In this document: piece after piece, positions 34,804-44,285 of the stretch
How positions within the stretch are numbered: the first letter of the stretch is position 1
Layout of the letters: every line of letters starts with the position of its first letter
DNA from: Clostridia bacterium
GTDB taxonomy: Bacteria > Bacillota > Clostridia > UMGS1840
DNA: 57,534 nucleotides
Assembly (NCBI GenBank): GCA_017936745.1
Contig: JAGBEY010000003.1
Coordinates: forward strand, 1 to 57,534
Direction: 5' to 3'
Made by a program: the position numbers and the translations under genes
The notes under the pieces: model-generated
What the model saw: the letters and a program-made list of their open reading frames with translations, nothing else
What the model was told of the DNA's origin: nothing
The model's database searches: none

Positions 34804-35861
34804 TTTTTAAAAATGCGAAAATCAACGGTCAGCTCTGCGACTTTGAAGTGGTAGACGGTAAATTTACAAAAATCGGCAAGCTTGACGGCGAAGGGGTAGA
34901 CTTAGGCGGTAACACCGTTATCCCCGGTTTGGTGGATGTGCATACCCACGGCTGTGTGGGCGGTGACACCATGGATGCTGAATTTGCCGAAATGTGTGAT
35001 TATTTAGCGAAAAACGGGATTACCTCCTGGTTGCCCACTACCATGACTGTTGCCATGGAAGATATTGAGAAAACCATGAACTCCAAAACTGATTGCAAAG
35101 GGGCACAGATTTTGGGCTTCCATATGGAAGGGCCGTACATCAATGTAAAATACAAGGGTGCACAGAATGAAAAATTTATCAAAGCACCCGATTTTGAAGA
35201 ATTCAAAAAACTGCCCAATGTGAAGATGGTAACCATCGCTCCCGAAGTGGAAGGCAGCATGGAATTTATTAAGCAGGCAAAAGACCTTTGCGTGGTATCC
35301 TTGGGTCACACCGACACCACCTATGATATTGCAATGGAAGCAATTAAAAACGGTGCAAACTGCCTGACTCACTCCTTTAATGCAATGCCGCCCTTACATC
35401 ACAGAAACCCCGGTTTACTGGGTGCTGGCATGGAAACCGGCATCTATGCACAGATTATCTGTGACGGCTTGCACATCCATAAAGCTGTGATTTTAGCAAT
35501 GTATAAAATTTTCGGTACCGACAGACTGGTTCTGATCAGCGATTCTATGCGTGCAACCGGTATGTCTGACGGCGAATATGAATTTGGCGGTCAGCCCATC
35601 GAAGTAAAAAATGGAGTTGCAAGAACCATGGAGGGTGCAATCGCAGGCAGTACCACCAATCTGTGGGCATGTGTCAACAAGGCAGTGGAATTCGGGATTC
35701 CTTTCCAGGATGCGGTGAAAATGGCAACCGAAACTCCTGCTACTATGATTGGTGTGAAAAAAGGTAAGATTACCGAGGGCTACGATGCAGACTTTGTAGT
35801 GCTGGATGACAACAGAAGCATTTTAGGCACTTACATTGCAGGCGTAAAATACGAAGGATAA
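34800..35861 (+). CDS. nagA: N-acetylglucosamine-6-phosphate deacetylase
   Basis: Amidohydrolase of 353 residues that removes acetate from GlcNAc-6-phosphate. The metal site is built from VDVHTHGCVGGDT, HMEGPYINVKYKGA (Glu ligand), VSLGHTDTTYD, LTHSFNAMPPLHHRNPG and the catalytic Asp in VLISDSMRATGM. The overlap ATGA with nagB shows translational coupling. It ends the amino-sugar operon. Confidence 0.96.
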   Translation: MIFKNAKINGQLCDFEVVDGKFTKIGKLDGEGVDLGGNTVIPGLVDVHTHGCVGGDTMDAEFAEMCDYLAKNGITSWLPTTMTVAMEDIEKTMNSKTDCKGAQILGFHMEGPYINVKYKGAQNEKFIKAPDFEEFKKLPNVKMVTIAPEVEGSMEFIKQAKDLCVVSLGHTDTTYDIAMEAIKNGANCLTHSFNAMPPLHHRNPGLLGAGMETGIYAQIICDGLHIHKAVILAMYKIFGTDRLVLISDSMRATGMSDGEYEFGGQPIEVKNGVARTMEGAIAGSTTNLWACVNKAVEFGIPFQDAVKMATETPATMIGVKKGKITEGYDADFVVLDDNRSILGTYIAGVKYEG

Positions 35862-35894
35862 GCATTTTTATAAACGAGCTTTCGTATAATCATA

Positions 35895-35937
35895 AAAAAA
35901 GCAAAAGACAGAGCGGTTCCCGCTCTGTCTTTGCCAT
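35895..35937. terminator. terminator after nagA
   Basis: AAAGACAGAGCGG and CCGCTCTGTCTTT form a 13-pair stem. The better T tract is on the minus strand, so efficiency on the plus strand is uncertain. Confidence 0.6.
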
Positions 35938-35957
35938 AACAGAAAGGAAAGAATGCG

Positions 35958-36788
35958 ATGCCTGATATGTTGGAAATTTTAAAAGTTATTTTTATCGGGA
36001 TTGTGCAGGGCATCACCGAGTGGCTGCCTGTTTCCAGTACGGGGCATATGATTTTGGCAGATGAATTTGTCAAGCTCCGGGTGCGTCCCGAATTTCTGGA
36101 AATGTTTCTGGTGGTCATTCAGTTTGGCTCGATTTTAGCGGTGCTGGTGTTATATTTCCATAAACTGAATCCCTTTTCTCCCAAGAAAACACCGGGAGAG
36201 AGAACCGAAACTCTGCACCTTTGGGGTAAGGTGATTGTCGGGGTGCTTCCCGCGGCAGTGATTGGTCTGCTGTTTGACGATTTGTTGAATGAAATCTTTT
36301 ATAATCCCGTCACTGTAACCATTACTTTAATTGTATATGGCGTGTTGTTTATTCTGTTGGAAAACCGAAACAAAAAGGTTTCTCCCAAAATTAACGGCTT
36401 GGAGGAGCTTACCTATCAAACCGCATTTTCCATCGGGCTGTTTCAGCTGTTGTCACTCATTCCGGGAACCTCCCGTTCCGGCTCCACCATTTTGGGAGCA
36501 ATGCTAATCGGCTCATCCCGATTTGTTGCAGCGGAATATTCCTTCTTTTTGGCGATTCCCGTTATGTGCGGAGCAAGTCTTTTGAAGGTGGCAAAATTTC
36601 TTCTTTCCAACACCCTGCTGGGAAGTGAAGTTGTGATTCTTGCCATCGGGATGGTTGTTGCCTTTTTGGTGTCGGTATTTGCCATCAAATTCTTGATGGG
36701 CTACATCAAAAAGCATGATTTCAAGGCATTCGGCTATTATCGGATTGCCCTTGGGATTGTGGTGGCAATCTACTTCTTTTTTCGTTAA
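35958..36788 (+). CDS. uppP: undecaprenyl-diphosphate phosphatase
   Basis: BacA/UppP-family integral membrane enzyme of 276 residues that recycles undecaprenyl pyrophosphate for cell-wall synthesis. Catalytic motifs [20 protein letters not shown] near the start and [19 protein letters not shown] in the middle are intact. About eight helices. GAAAGGA lies upstream of ATG 35958. It is separated from nagA by a hairpin and followed by a strong terminator, so it is probably monocistronic. Confidence 0.95.
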   Translation: MPDMLEILKVIFIGIVQGITEWLPVSSTGHMILADEFVKLRVRPEFLEMFLVVIQFGSILAVLVLYFHKLNPFSPKKTPGERTETLHLWGKVIVGVLPAAVIGLLFDDLLNEIFYNPVTVTITLIVYGVLFILLENRNKKVSPKINGLEELTYQTAFSIGLFQLLSLIPGTSRSGSTILGAMLIGSSRFVAAEYSFFLAIPVMCGASLLKVAKFLLSNTLLGSEVVILAIGMVVAFLVSVFAIKFLMGYIKKHDFKAFGYYRIALGIVVAIYFFFR

Positions 36789-36805
36789 TTTTTTGTAACA
36801 TTGGT

Positions 36806-36837
36806 CTGCCCGATGCTTTTGTCGGGCAGATTTTTTT
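36806..36837 (+). terminator. terminator of uppP
   Basis: CTGCCCGA and TCGGGCAG pair around TGCTTTTG, followed by ATTTTTTT. Confidence 0.85.
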
Positions 36838-36944
36838 AAAAAAATTGGGCGGAAGTGAAAAAAATTCAGTGGTGAAAACCGTTGAAAACACTGACTTTCC
36901 ACACAAATTCCACAAGGCACTGAAAAACTGTAAATGTTTTGTAA

Positions 36945-36973
36945 TTGTATTGTAATACATTTTATGATATACT
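36945..36973 (+). promoter_or_regulatory. promoter of the small secreted protein gene
   Basis: TTGTAT (36945-36950), 17 bases, TATACT (36968-36973). Confidence 0.6.
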
Positions 36974-37035
36974 ATGGTTGCGAAAAGGAGCAGTCTGCCC
37001 GCTTTTCCAGAATAAAAAAGAAGGAGGATTTGCAG

Positions 37036-37485
37036 ATGAAATTAAAAGTGTTGTGTTTGGTTGCCATTCTCATTTGTATGGTTACAATGAGTTCGTTTGC
37101 TGCGCCTTCTTCCATTTCTTCCGGAGATTACGGCTCGGTGGGTTATATCACCGTCACCAATCCGGATAAGAATTATTCCACCACCTACAGTAAGTCGGTT
37201 ACGGTTTCCGGGTATGCAGCTTCCGGCTCCACTGTTTATGTTTATGTATTAAGCGGAGATGCCTACAAGCCTTATTATCAGAACGGCAGCGCACTGAGTG
37301 TTTCGGTAGGGGCCTCCGGTATGTTTGCCATTCCTGTGAATTTATCTGCCGGAAAAAATCAGTTTTTGCTCCGGGCAGAATCGGGGGGCACTTATCAGAA
37401 TACCACCTTTGAAGTCAATCTGCTGAGTTCTTCTATGTTCAGCCTGATTGACCGATTGAAATCCTTAGCATTCGGTTGGAAATAG
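37036..37485 (+). CDS. small secreted Ig-like protein
   Basis: Protein of 149 residues with a clear signal peptide (MKLKVLCLVAILICMVTMSSFA). The mature part is rich in Ser, Tyr, Val and Gly and alternates polar and hydrophobic residues (KSVTVSGYAASGSTVYVYVL, FAIPVNLSAGKNQFLLRAES), as in bacterial Ig-like beta sandwiches. GAAGGAGG precedes ATG 37036. It is 18 bases ahead of yycH and so probably shares its transcript, which links it to cell-wall monitoring. No catalytic motif. Confidence 0.75.
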   Translation: MKLKVLCLVAILICMVTMSSFAAPSSISSGDYGSVGYITVTNPDKNYSTTYSKSVTVSGYAASGSTVYVYVLSGDAYKPYYQNGSALSVSVGASGMFAIPVNLSAGKNQFLLRAESGGTYQNTTFEVNLLSSSMFSLIDRLKSLAFGWK

Positions 37486-37503
37486 TCAGGGTGTGAAGTT
37501 TAT

Positions 37504-38856
37504 TTGAAAAAGGAATTTTTTAAAACTGTCATTTTAACCTTATTGGTGATTTCGTCCCTTGTGTTATCTGCAAATATATGGTATGAGAAAGAATTATGGT
37601 CTGTGGACTATAGTTCTTTTGTGTATTCTTTGAAAAATATTTTTAAGAGAGAATCTACGGTGAACTTCTCCGACACCAAGGAATTATTGGAGTGGTGCAA
37701 ATTTTCGCCGGAGTTTATCTCCTTTACCTATGGCTCTCAAAAAATGATTGTATACGATGCGTCTCCTGATTTTCCCGGGGCGTATCAGACGGCACTGGAA
37801 ATTCTTTCCTCTTTGGAAAAAGAGGGAGAGATGGTTTCTGTGACGGATGAGGAATATCTCAATTCGTACAAAACCAACAGTATGATGCTGAAATTTCCGT
37901 CTGATATCAGCTTGTCGGAATTGTTGAAGAAGGAGGACGCTTTTTTTGATTTGGCAAAAGAACCGCTTATCTCTACCTTAGTTGTGGGGATAGACGATTC
38001 TCAGACCAATTATCTTTCCTTTTTGGATGTGAAATCCGGCCACGCCTACAGAATGCCCGTAAAAACCAATGCGGTAACAGAACAAATCCGCCAGAAAATT
38101 GAAGCCTCGGGGCAAAATGCATCCTTTGCCTTTGAGCTGAATTTTGACCGCAAGCAGGACGAAGCGGAGCGAATTTTGTTTCATCGGTTTGTTCCCATTT
38201 CTCTTGGAGAGCATAGTCTCCGGGGAATGAGGGCAGAGCCGGTTTTATATTCTTCGCAGTATGACGGCGTTTTTAAAGCATTCCACATTGTGAAAAATTC
38301 TGCCCGTACTTATCGGGATAAGGAAAATACCATTCATTTTATCGAAAACCGTTCCACCTTAAAAATCAGGGAGCAGGGAGCGTTTTTGTTTGAAGCCACT
38401 GAGCAGGAATCCGGCATTGTGCTGGGGGAAGAAGCAGACGAGGTTATAGAATTTGTCAATCTTTTGTATCAGGAGCTTGTGCCGCAAAGCGATGCTTTTC
38501 TTGCCTTGTGTGATGAGAAAACTGAGGGAGACCAAACAAAATACGCATTTTTATACCGCACCAAAAACGGAGCTATGTATTTAAAAGACAGCCCTGCTGT
38601 TTTGGTTACTGTGAAAAACGGTGCAATTATGAAGTATGAACAGCAGTTATATAACGTGACCCTGACAGGGGGAGCGGATACCACCACCGGCGTGATTGAA
38701 GCCTATGATTTTCTGTATAATCAACCTGATTTTCCCGAAAAGAGTAAGCTTTCCATCAAAAGTATGCAGCCCTGTCACATTTTGTCAGACGGGCAAATGA
38801 AAGCAGGCTGGGCTTGTATTTTTTCCGACCGTTCTCACACATTTTTTATTCCGTAA
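37504..38856 (+). CDS. yycH: YycH-like regulator of the WalRK system
   Basis: Protein of 450 residues with one N-terminal membrane anchor (about 7-25, TVILTLLVISSLVLSANIWY) and a large extracytoplasmic part, the architecture and length of YycH. In Bacillus and Staphylococcus, YycH and YycI control the WalK histidine kinase from outside the membrane. The start is TTG 37504 with a weak AGGGTG upstream. The next gene is yycI-like, which supports the call. walR and walK are not adjacent here. Confidence 0.7.
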   Translation: MKKEFFKTVILTLLVISSLVLSANIWYEKELWSVDYSSFVYSLKNIFKRESTVNFSDTKELLEWCKFSPEFISFTYGSQKMIVYDASPDFPGAYQTALEILSSLEKEGEMVSVTDEEYLNSYKTNSMMLKFPSDISLSELLKKEDAFFDLAKEPLISTLVVGIDDSQTNYLSFLDVKSGHAYRMPVKTNAVTEQIRQKIEASGQNASFAFELNFDRKQDEAERILFHRFVPISLGEHSLRGMRAEPVLYSSQYDGVFKAFHIVKNSARTYRDKENTIHFIENRSTLKIREQGAFLFEATEQESGIVLGEEADEVIEFVNLLYQELVPQSDAFLALCDEKTEGDQTKYAFLYRTKNGAMYLKDSPAVLVTVKNGAIMKYEQQLYNVTLTGGADTTTGVIEAYDFLYNQPDFPEKSKLSIKSMQPCHILSDGQMKAGWACIFSDRSHTFFIP

Positions 38857-38882
38857 GAAAAACTGAAAGGAGTGGACATCTG

Positions 38883-39725
38883 ATGCAGTGGCAAAAAGCA
38901 AAAACGATTTTGATTCTTGCGTTTCTTTGTATCAATATTTTTCTCTTATGTTATCTTTTGCCCACTCAGCAGACAGAAAGCCGACAGGCTTTTCGCAACC
39001 TGACCGATGCTCTGGCAAAAAATGATATCCATTTGCGGATGGATGCCTTGCCGAAAACAGAAACGGTGGTGTTTGTGCCGGAATTTTCTGTTCCCAAGCT
39101 TTCCAAAAAGCAGATAGAAAAGCTGGTGGAGTCCCCCGTTGCTATCGATAACGGCTACGAAAGCAGTGACAAAACCCAAAAGCTGGAGCTGAAAAGTAAC
39201 ACCATTTTTTATGAAGATACTGCACCCTCGCAAAAAGGCTTTCGCAGAGTCAATGCCAAGAATGTGGTGTCCAAGCTGAAGCCGTATCTTAGTGCGTTGG
39301 GAGTGGAGGAATATGCCTATCCCGTGGATATTTCCGAAATTCAGGATGAAATCGTGGTAGAGTATGCCTATCAGACAGAAAATCGGAAGCTCTTCGACTC
39401 CCACCTTCGATTCACCGTGGGAAAGGACGGCATTCACCGAATCGCCGGGCATTATTCTGTTCCTGATTCTGAAAATGGCTTTTCTTATAGCTTGTCTCAG
39501 CTGAAAACCATTTTGATGAGTCTGGCACAAACTGAGGAACAAACCGTGGAAATCATTGATATTGAACCGGGATATTATTTTATCAGTTACACCGATGCCC
39601 TGGTGTCTCAGGCGATTCCCGTGTATGCAATCCGCACCGTAAGAGGCAATATTCTGATGGATGCCAGAGACGGGGTGGAAACGGGAGAACGGATTTTATC
39701 CCGCAGGATAGAGGGAGGAATATGA
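38883..39725 (+). CDS. yycI: YycI-like regulator
   Basis: Protein of 280 residues beginning MQWQKAKTILILAFLCINIF, one membrane anchor followed by an extracytoplasmic domain, as in YycI. The YycI pattern continues with the late stretch YFISYTDALVSQAIPVYAIR. GAAAGGAG precedes ATG 38883. Its stop codon overlaps the polA start (ATGATG). It probably forms a membrane complex with the YycH-like protein. Confidence 0.78.
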   Translation: MQWQKAKTILILAFLCINIFLLCYLLPTQQTESRQAFRNLTDALAKNDIHLRMDALPKTETVVFVPEFSVPKLSKKQIEKLVESPVAIDNGYESSDKTQKLELKSNTIFYEDTAPSQKGFRRVNAKNVVSKLKPYLSALGVEEYAYPVDISEIQDEIVVEYAYQTENRKLFDSHLRFTVGKDGIHRIAGHYSVPDSENGFSYSLSQLKTILMSLAQTEEQTVEIIDIEPGYYFISYTDALVSQAIPVYAIRTVRGNILMDARDGVETGERILSRRIEGGI

Positions 39726-42211
39726 TGAAAAAATTCTTACTCGTAGATGCCAACAGTATTTTAAACAGAGCCTTTTATGCCATCCGCCCCCTGACCAACC
39801 GGGAGGGGCTTCATACCAATGGTATATTTGGATTTTTAAATATCTTGTTAAAGGAGCTTTCGGAGGAAAAGCCGGACTATATTGCCTGCTGCTTTGATGT
39901 GTCCCGCGTGACATTTCGTACGGGACTATATGGGGAATATAAAGGCACAAGAAAAGAAACTCCCCAGGAGTTAAAAGAGCAGTTTGCTCCGCTCAAGGCG
40001 CTTCTTTCGGCAATGAATATTCCCACTTTGGAGCTGGAAAACTACGAGGCAGACGATTTAATCGGAACTCTTTCTCTTGCCTGCTCCGAAAATCAGCTGG
40101 AATGTCTCATTTTAACGGGAGACAAAGACGATTTGCAGCTGGTAGACGACTATGTGAATGTGAAGCTTATCATCACCCGTATGGGCAAAACCGAAACCAC
40201 ACGGATGGATATTGCCGCCGTGGCAGAAAAATATGAGGGGCTTTTGCCGAAAGAGCTGATTGAATTAAAAGCCATTATGGGCGATAAATCCGACAACATT
40301 CCCGGTGTGGCAGGCATTGGTGAGGTGGGCGGTTTAAAACTGATTTCGGAATATAAAACCCTGGAAAACTTATATGAAAATATAGATTCGGTGAAAGAAA
40401 GCCTGAAAAAGAAGCTGCTTGCCGACAAGGAAAATGCGTTCTTGTCCCGTGAGCTGGGAACAATTTTGCGGACTGTACCCATTGACACCAATATCGAAGC
40501 CTATGCGGTGCAACCCTACGACATTCCCCGGTTGACCGACGTGCTCACCCGGCTGGAGTTTTCCGGCTTTTTGACCCGTTTAACAGGAGAACAAGCAGGA
40601 GAAGCTCCCAGAGAGAAAATCCTTGTGGGGAATGAGGAGGATTTCTTTCGTAATTTTTCGGGAGAAACACTTTTCTATCTTCCCGAGGGGGATGCTTTCT
40701 ATGCAAAAGCAGGGGATGCCGTGTGTCAGATTGGAGCAGAAAGCAAGGAGTTTTCCGCTCTCTTAGCCGATGAAAAGCTGAAAAAAGTTACCCTGGGCGT
40801 GAAAAAGCAGCTGCACGACGGCATCATACTCAAAGGTGATGTTCGTGACATCGGCTTAATTGCCTATGTTTGCAACCCGAAATTCAACGATGGAGATTTG
40901 TCTAAGATTTATCTTCATTTCCTGAAACAGGCGGCAGAGGGGGTTGCCTCTTATGTGAAGCATCTGCCTGAGCTGACAGAGAGTCTCCAAAAAACCGTGG
41001 AGAGAAACGACCTCTTCTATATTGATGAAATGGAACACCGTCTCTTGTATGTTCTTTATGAAATGGAGTGCTACGGTGTCAGAATTGATACCCAAAAATT
41101 AAGCGGACTGTCTGAACTGTTTACCGCAAGAATCGAAGAATTATCCCAAAAAATATATGATGCGGCAGGAGAATCCTTTAACATTCTTTCTCCCAAGCAG
41201 CTGGGCGTGATTTTGTTTGAAAAACTGGGACTTCCTCCCGTGAAGAAAACAAAATCAGGCTATTCCACCAATGCAGAGGTGCTGGACAAACTCAGCGGTA
41301 GCCATAAAATTATTGATTTGATTAAGGAATACCGCCAGGTCACCAAGCTTCAATCCACTTATCTTGAGGGTTTCCGTACGGCAATGGATGAAAGTGGTGT
41401 GCTGCGAACCACCTATCAGCAGACTATGACTCAGACGGGGAGACTCTCCTCCACAGAACCCAATCTTCAGAACATTCCCGTTCGTACCGAGGAGGGCAGA
41501 AAAATCCGTGAAGTGCTTCTGCCGAAAAATGATTTGTTTATTTCTGCCGACTATTCGCAGATTGAGCTTCGTGTTTTAGCTCATATTTCGGGAGACGAAA
41601 ATCTCATTCAGGCATTTCTGGACGGGGAGGATATCCATACCATTACGGCAAAACGGCTCTTTGGCGCAACAGAGGTCACCGCTGACCAGCGCCGTGCGGC
41701 AAAAGCAGTCAATTTCGGGCTGATATACGGGAAGGGTGCGTTTTCTCTGGCAAAGGACTTAGGCATCAGCCGCTATGAAGCGCAGGAATATATTACCCGT
41801 TATTTAGGGCAGTATCCAAAAGTAGAGGACTATATGACCAAGGTGATTGAGGATGCCACCGAGAATGGTTACACAAAAACCCTCTATCACCGCCGTAGAT
41901 ATTTCCCCGAGCTGCGGGAGAAAAATCATATGATGAAAGAAGCAGGCAAACGGGCAGCCTTAAACAGCCCCATCCAGGGCACTGCCGCCGATATTATAAA
42001 ACTTGCAATGCTTCGTGTGGCAGAAGAACTGAAGCCTTACAAAAGCAAGCTTTCTCTGCAAATTCACGACGAATTGGTAATCGACTGTGTGGCAGAAGAA
42101 AAAGAGGCAGTCAAAGCACTGCTTAAGCAGTGTATGGAAAATGCCGTGAATCTGTCTGTACCGCTTACGGTATCTATTTCTGAGGGAGAGAATTTGGACG
42201 CCTGCAAATAG
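39722..42211 (+). CDS. polA: DNA polymerase I
   Basis: Replication and repair polymerase of 829 residues. Residues 1-290 are the 5'-3' exonuclease (LLVDANSILNRAFYA, CCFDVSRVTFRTGLYGEYKG, ENYEADDLIGTL). The middle (about 295-440) occupies the place of the proofreading domain but I see none of the DxE exonuclease motifs. The polymerase domain is complete: motif A DYSQIELRVLAHIS, motif B RRAAKAVNFGLIYGKG, motif C LQIHDELVIDC. GGGAGG precedes the ATG pair at 39722/39725. It is coupled to yycI. Confidence 0.96.
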   Translation: MMKKFLLVDANSILNRAFYAIRPLTNREGLHTNGIFGFLNILLKELSEEKPDYIACCFDVSRVTFRTGLYGEYKGTRKETPQELKEQFAPLKALLSAMNIPTLELENYEADDLIGTLSLACSENQLECLILTGDKDDLQLVDDYVNVKLIITRMGKTETTRMDIAAVAEKYEGLLPKELIELKAIMGDKSDNIPGVAGIGEVGGLKLISEYKTLENLYENIDSVKESLKKKLLADKENAFLSRELGTILRTVPIDTNIEAYAVQPYDIPRLTDVLTRLEFSGFLTRLTGEQAGEAPREKILVGNEEDFFRNFSGETLFYLPEGDAFYAKAGDAVCQIGAESKEFSALLADEKLKKVTLGVKKQLHDGIILKGDVRDIGLIAYVCNPKFNDGDLSKIYLHFLKQAAEGVASYVKHLPELTESLQKTVERNDLFYIDEMEHRLLYVLYEMECYGVRIDTQKLSGLSELFTARIEELSQKIYDAAGESFNILSPKQLGVILFEKLGLPPVKKTKSGYSTNAEVLDKLSGSHKIIDLIKEYRQVTKLQSTYLEGFRTAMDESGVLRTTYQQTMTQTGRLSSTEPNLQNIPVRTEEGRKIREVLLPKNDLFISADYSQIELRVLAHISGDENLIQAFLDGEDIHTITAKRLFGATEVTADQRRAAKAVNFGLIYGKGAFSLAKDLGISRYEAQEYITRYLGQYPKVEDYMTKVIEDATENGYTKTLYHRRRYFPELREKNHMMKEAGKRAALNSPIQGTAADIIKLAMLRVAEELKPYKSKLSLQIHDELVIDCVAEEKEAVKALLKQCMENAVNLSVPLTVSISEGENLDACK

Positions 42212-42240
42212 CGGCTCGGATGACGGCTTGATAAAATGCG

Positions 42241-42346
42241 CAGAATCAATGAATCTCACCACTCGCCGTACACGCGGTACGGCTTCGGGCATTGTCAAAG
42301 CAAAGCTTTGATTCGGTTTCTTCATTCTGCATCGTTTTCTCTGCGC
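42241..42346. repeat. dispersed repeat copy B
   Basis: Second copy of the element at 25-125, with the same block order (CAGAATC, TGAAT-TCACC, CTCGCCGTAC, GTACGGCTTC, CATTCTGCATC, CTGCGC). Here the middle carries a CAAAGCAAAGCTTTG palindrome. Confidence 0.6.
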
Positions 42347-42389
42347 CTTAGATAGAGCGAAAAAAGAATATAAGAAAATTTGCGTTTGT

Positions 42390-43375
42390 AGTTCGATAAT
42401 ATTAAAAAGTACTGCATATCCTGACAGAGAAAGCTATATTTTATATCCCCCAACGTATGATAGAACAGCCGTGCGGCGATTGAGCATTCGTGTGAAGGGG
42501 GTAAGAGGATTATTAAGGGGGCTAGGGGGAAAATCGAAAGTTCCCCCTGGTCCCTTAACATAAAAAAGCTATTCTTTTTCTTTGCTGCCAAAGAAAAGAA
42601 CCAAAAAGAAACCACCGCCAAAGTATTTTTGCAATCCCGGACATTCGTCTTTCTGAGACGATTGTGAATTGCAAAAATAACGGCGGAATTTTTTTGCTTC
42701 CGTCGTTTGATGACAAAAATTATGCTTTCAAAGCAACCAAGAAAGTTACCTTTTAGATTCTTCAACGAATGATAGAACAGCCGTGTGGCGTCTGAGCACT
42801 CGTTTGAAAGGGGTAAGAGGATTGTTAAGGGGGCTTAGGGGGAAAATCGAAAGTTTCCCCTGGTCCCTTAACATAAAAAAAGAAAACGTTCTTTTCTTTG
42901 ATGTCAAAGAAACACCCAATGGGTGTAGAAACTGAATTTCGCTCAGTCACCCTGTGGTGGGCTGTCGGGGACGCCAGCCCCTACAAATTGCGAATTGCAA
43001 AAATAAGGTTGGAGAGATTTACTGCCCGTCGTTCGATAATATTAAAAAGTACTGCATATCCTGACAGAGAAAGCTATATTTTATATCCCCCAACGAATGA
43101 TAGAACAGCCGTGCGGCACTTGAGCACTCGTTTGAAGGGGGTAAGAGGATTGTTAAGGGGGCTAAGGGGAAAATCGAAAGTTCCCCCTGGTCCCTTAACA
43201 TAAAAAAAAGAAAACGTTCTTTTTCTTTGCTGCCAAAGAAACACCCAATGGGTGTAGAAACTGAATTCCGCTCAGTCACCCTGTGGTGGGCTGTCGGGGA
43301 CGCCAGCCCCTACAAATTGCGAATTGCAAAAATAAGGTTGGAAGAAAATTTGCGTTCGTCGTTCGATGACAAATA
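42390..43375. repeat. tandemly arranged non-coding repeats
   Basis: Two unit types alternate. Unit 1 (ATGATAGAACAGCCGTG ... GGGGTAAGAGGATT ... CCTGGTCCCTTAACAT) starts near 42451, 42763 and 43091. The longer 5' part of unit 1 (GATAATATTAAAAAGTACTG to TATATCCCCCAACG) is present in the first and third copies only. Unit 2 (CAAAGAAACACCCAATGGGTGTAG ... GGGGACGCCAGCCCC ... AAATAAGG-type end) occurs at about 42905-43015 and 43230-43338. Spacing of 312 and 328 bases suggests duplication in blocks. The open frames across it are repeats of one another and have no ribosome binding site. Confidence 0.8.
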
Positions 43376-43381
43376 ATGAGA

Positions 43382-43425
43382 AAGAGGCTGTAAAAAAACA
43401 AATGTTTTTTACAGCCTCTTTTTTT
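43382..43425. terminator. bidirectional terminator
   Basis: AAGAGGCTGTAAAAAA and TTTTTTACAGCCTCTT form a 16-pair stem with T tracts on both strands. It ends trmB on the minus strand. Confidence 0.85.
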
Positions 43426-43428
43426 ATG

Positions 43429-44061
43429 TTATTCAAATTTTGCAATCAGCTTCTGGATGGGATATCCCATAGCGGAAAACCGTGTTTCGTATTCGGTCAT
43501 AATGTTGCCTTCGGGATATTCTTTGTGCAAATCAAAGGTTAGCAGCTTCCATTTCATCCCAAATTCTTTGGTTTCCAATAAAGAAAAGCGAAACAGACGG
43601 ACATTGTCGGTTTTAAAATGAAGCTCGCCCTCTGAAACTAAGATATGTTTATATTTTTCCAAAAAGAGCTTATGGGTCAATCTTTTTTTACGGTGACGTC
43701 CCTTTGGCCATGGGTCGGAAAAATTCAGGTAAATCCGCTCTACACTGCCTTCGGGAAACACACGGTCAATCAGCTCTGCATCAATATTGGCAAAGCGAAG
43801 ATTGGAAATTCCCTCTGCTTTGGTTGCTGCAATAGCGATGACATCGGCACATTTTTCAAAGGCGAGATAATTGATGTGGGGATTTTGTTTTGCAAGGGTG
43901 GTGATAAAATCGCCCTTTCCTGCACCAATTTCGATGTGAACAGGGTGGTCGTTTCCGAAAATGTCGGAAAAAGCAACCAATTCTTCATTCTCTAAGTGAA
44001 TAAAAAAGTTTTTATATTCCTCCAGACGCCCGGGGGTGTTTTTTTTCTTCCGTAACCGCAT
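43429..44061 (-). CDS. trmB: tRNA (guanine-N7-)-methyltransferase
   Basis: SAM-dependent methyltransferase of 210 residues making m7G46 in tRNA. VHIEIGAGKGDFITTLA is the SAM motif, IYLNFSDPWPKGRHRKKRLT the substrate-binding signature, and GELHFKTDNVRLFRFS the later conserved part. AAGGGAG precedes ATG 44061. It is divergent from spoIIE. Confidence 0.95.
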   Translation of the reverse strand: MRLRKKKNTPGRLEEYKNFFIHLENEELVAFSDIFGNDHPVHIEIGAGKGDFITTLAKQNPHINYLAFEKCADVIAIAATKAEGISNLRFANIDAELIDRVFPEGSVERIYLNFSDPWPKGRHRKKRLTHKLFLEKYKHILVSEGELHFKTDNVRLFRFSLLETKEFGMKWKLLTFDLHKEYPEGNIMTEYETRFSAMGYPIQKLIAKFE

Positions 44062-44285
44062 AAGCTTTCTCCCTTGTATGAGTCTTTCCCGTTCATTCTA
44101 TCACAAAAAAAGGCAAAATACAAGTTATTTTTTTGAAAAAAGACTTCTCCTTGGCGAATATAGCAGTTTTGGTCGAAAAGTTTTCGGAAAAATTCTGATT
44201 CTGCGACAGATTGCAACACCTTTTTCAAAAACAATGTGTTATACTGAAACAAATTGGAAAAAAATGGAAATAGGAGTTTTGGAAT

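Noticed and set aside
39722..42211. polA as a novel polymerase because it lacks proofreading motifs
   Set aside because: Loss of the 3'-5' exonuclease residues is usual in many Firmicutes PolA proteins.
42322..42765. Minus-strand frame of 147 codons and a similar one at 43019-43279
   Set aside because: Both are readings of the same non-coding repeat and have no ribosome binding site.
42390..43375. Possible CRISPR array
   Set aside because: Units are over 300 bases, unevenly truncated, and lack short regular repeats with unique spacers; no cas genes are present.
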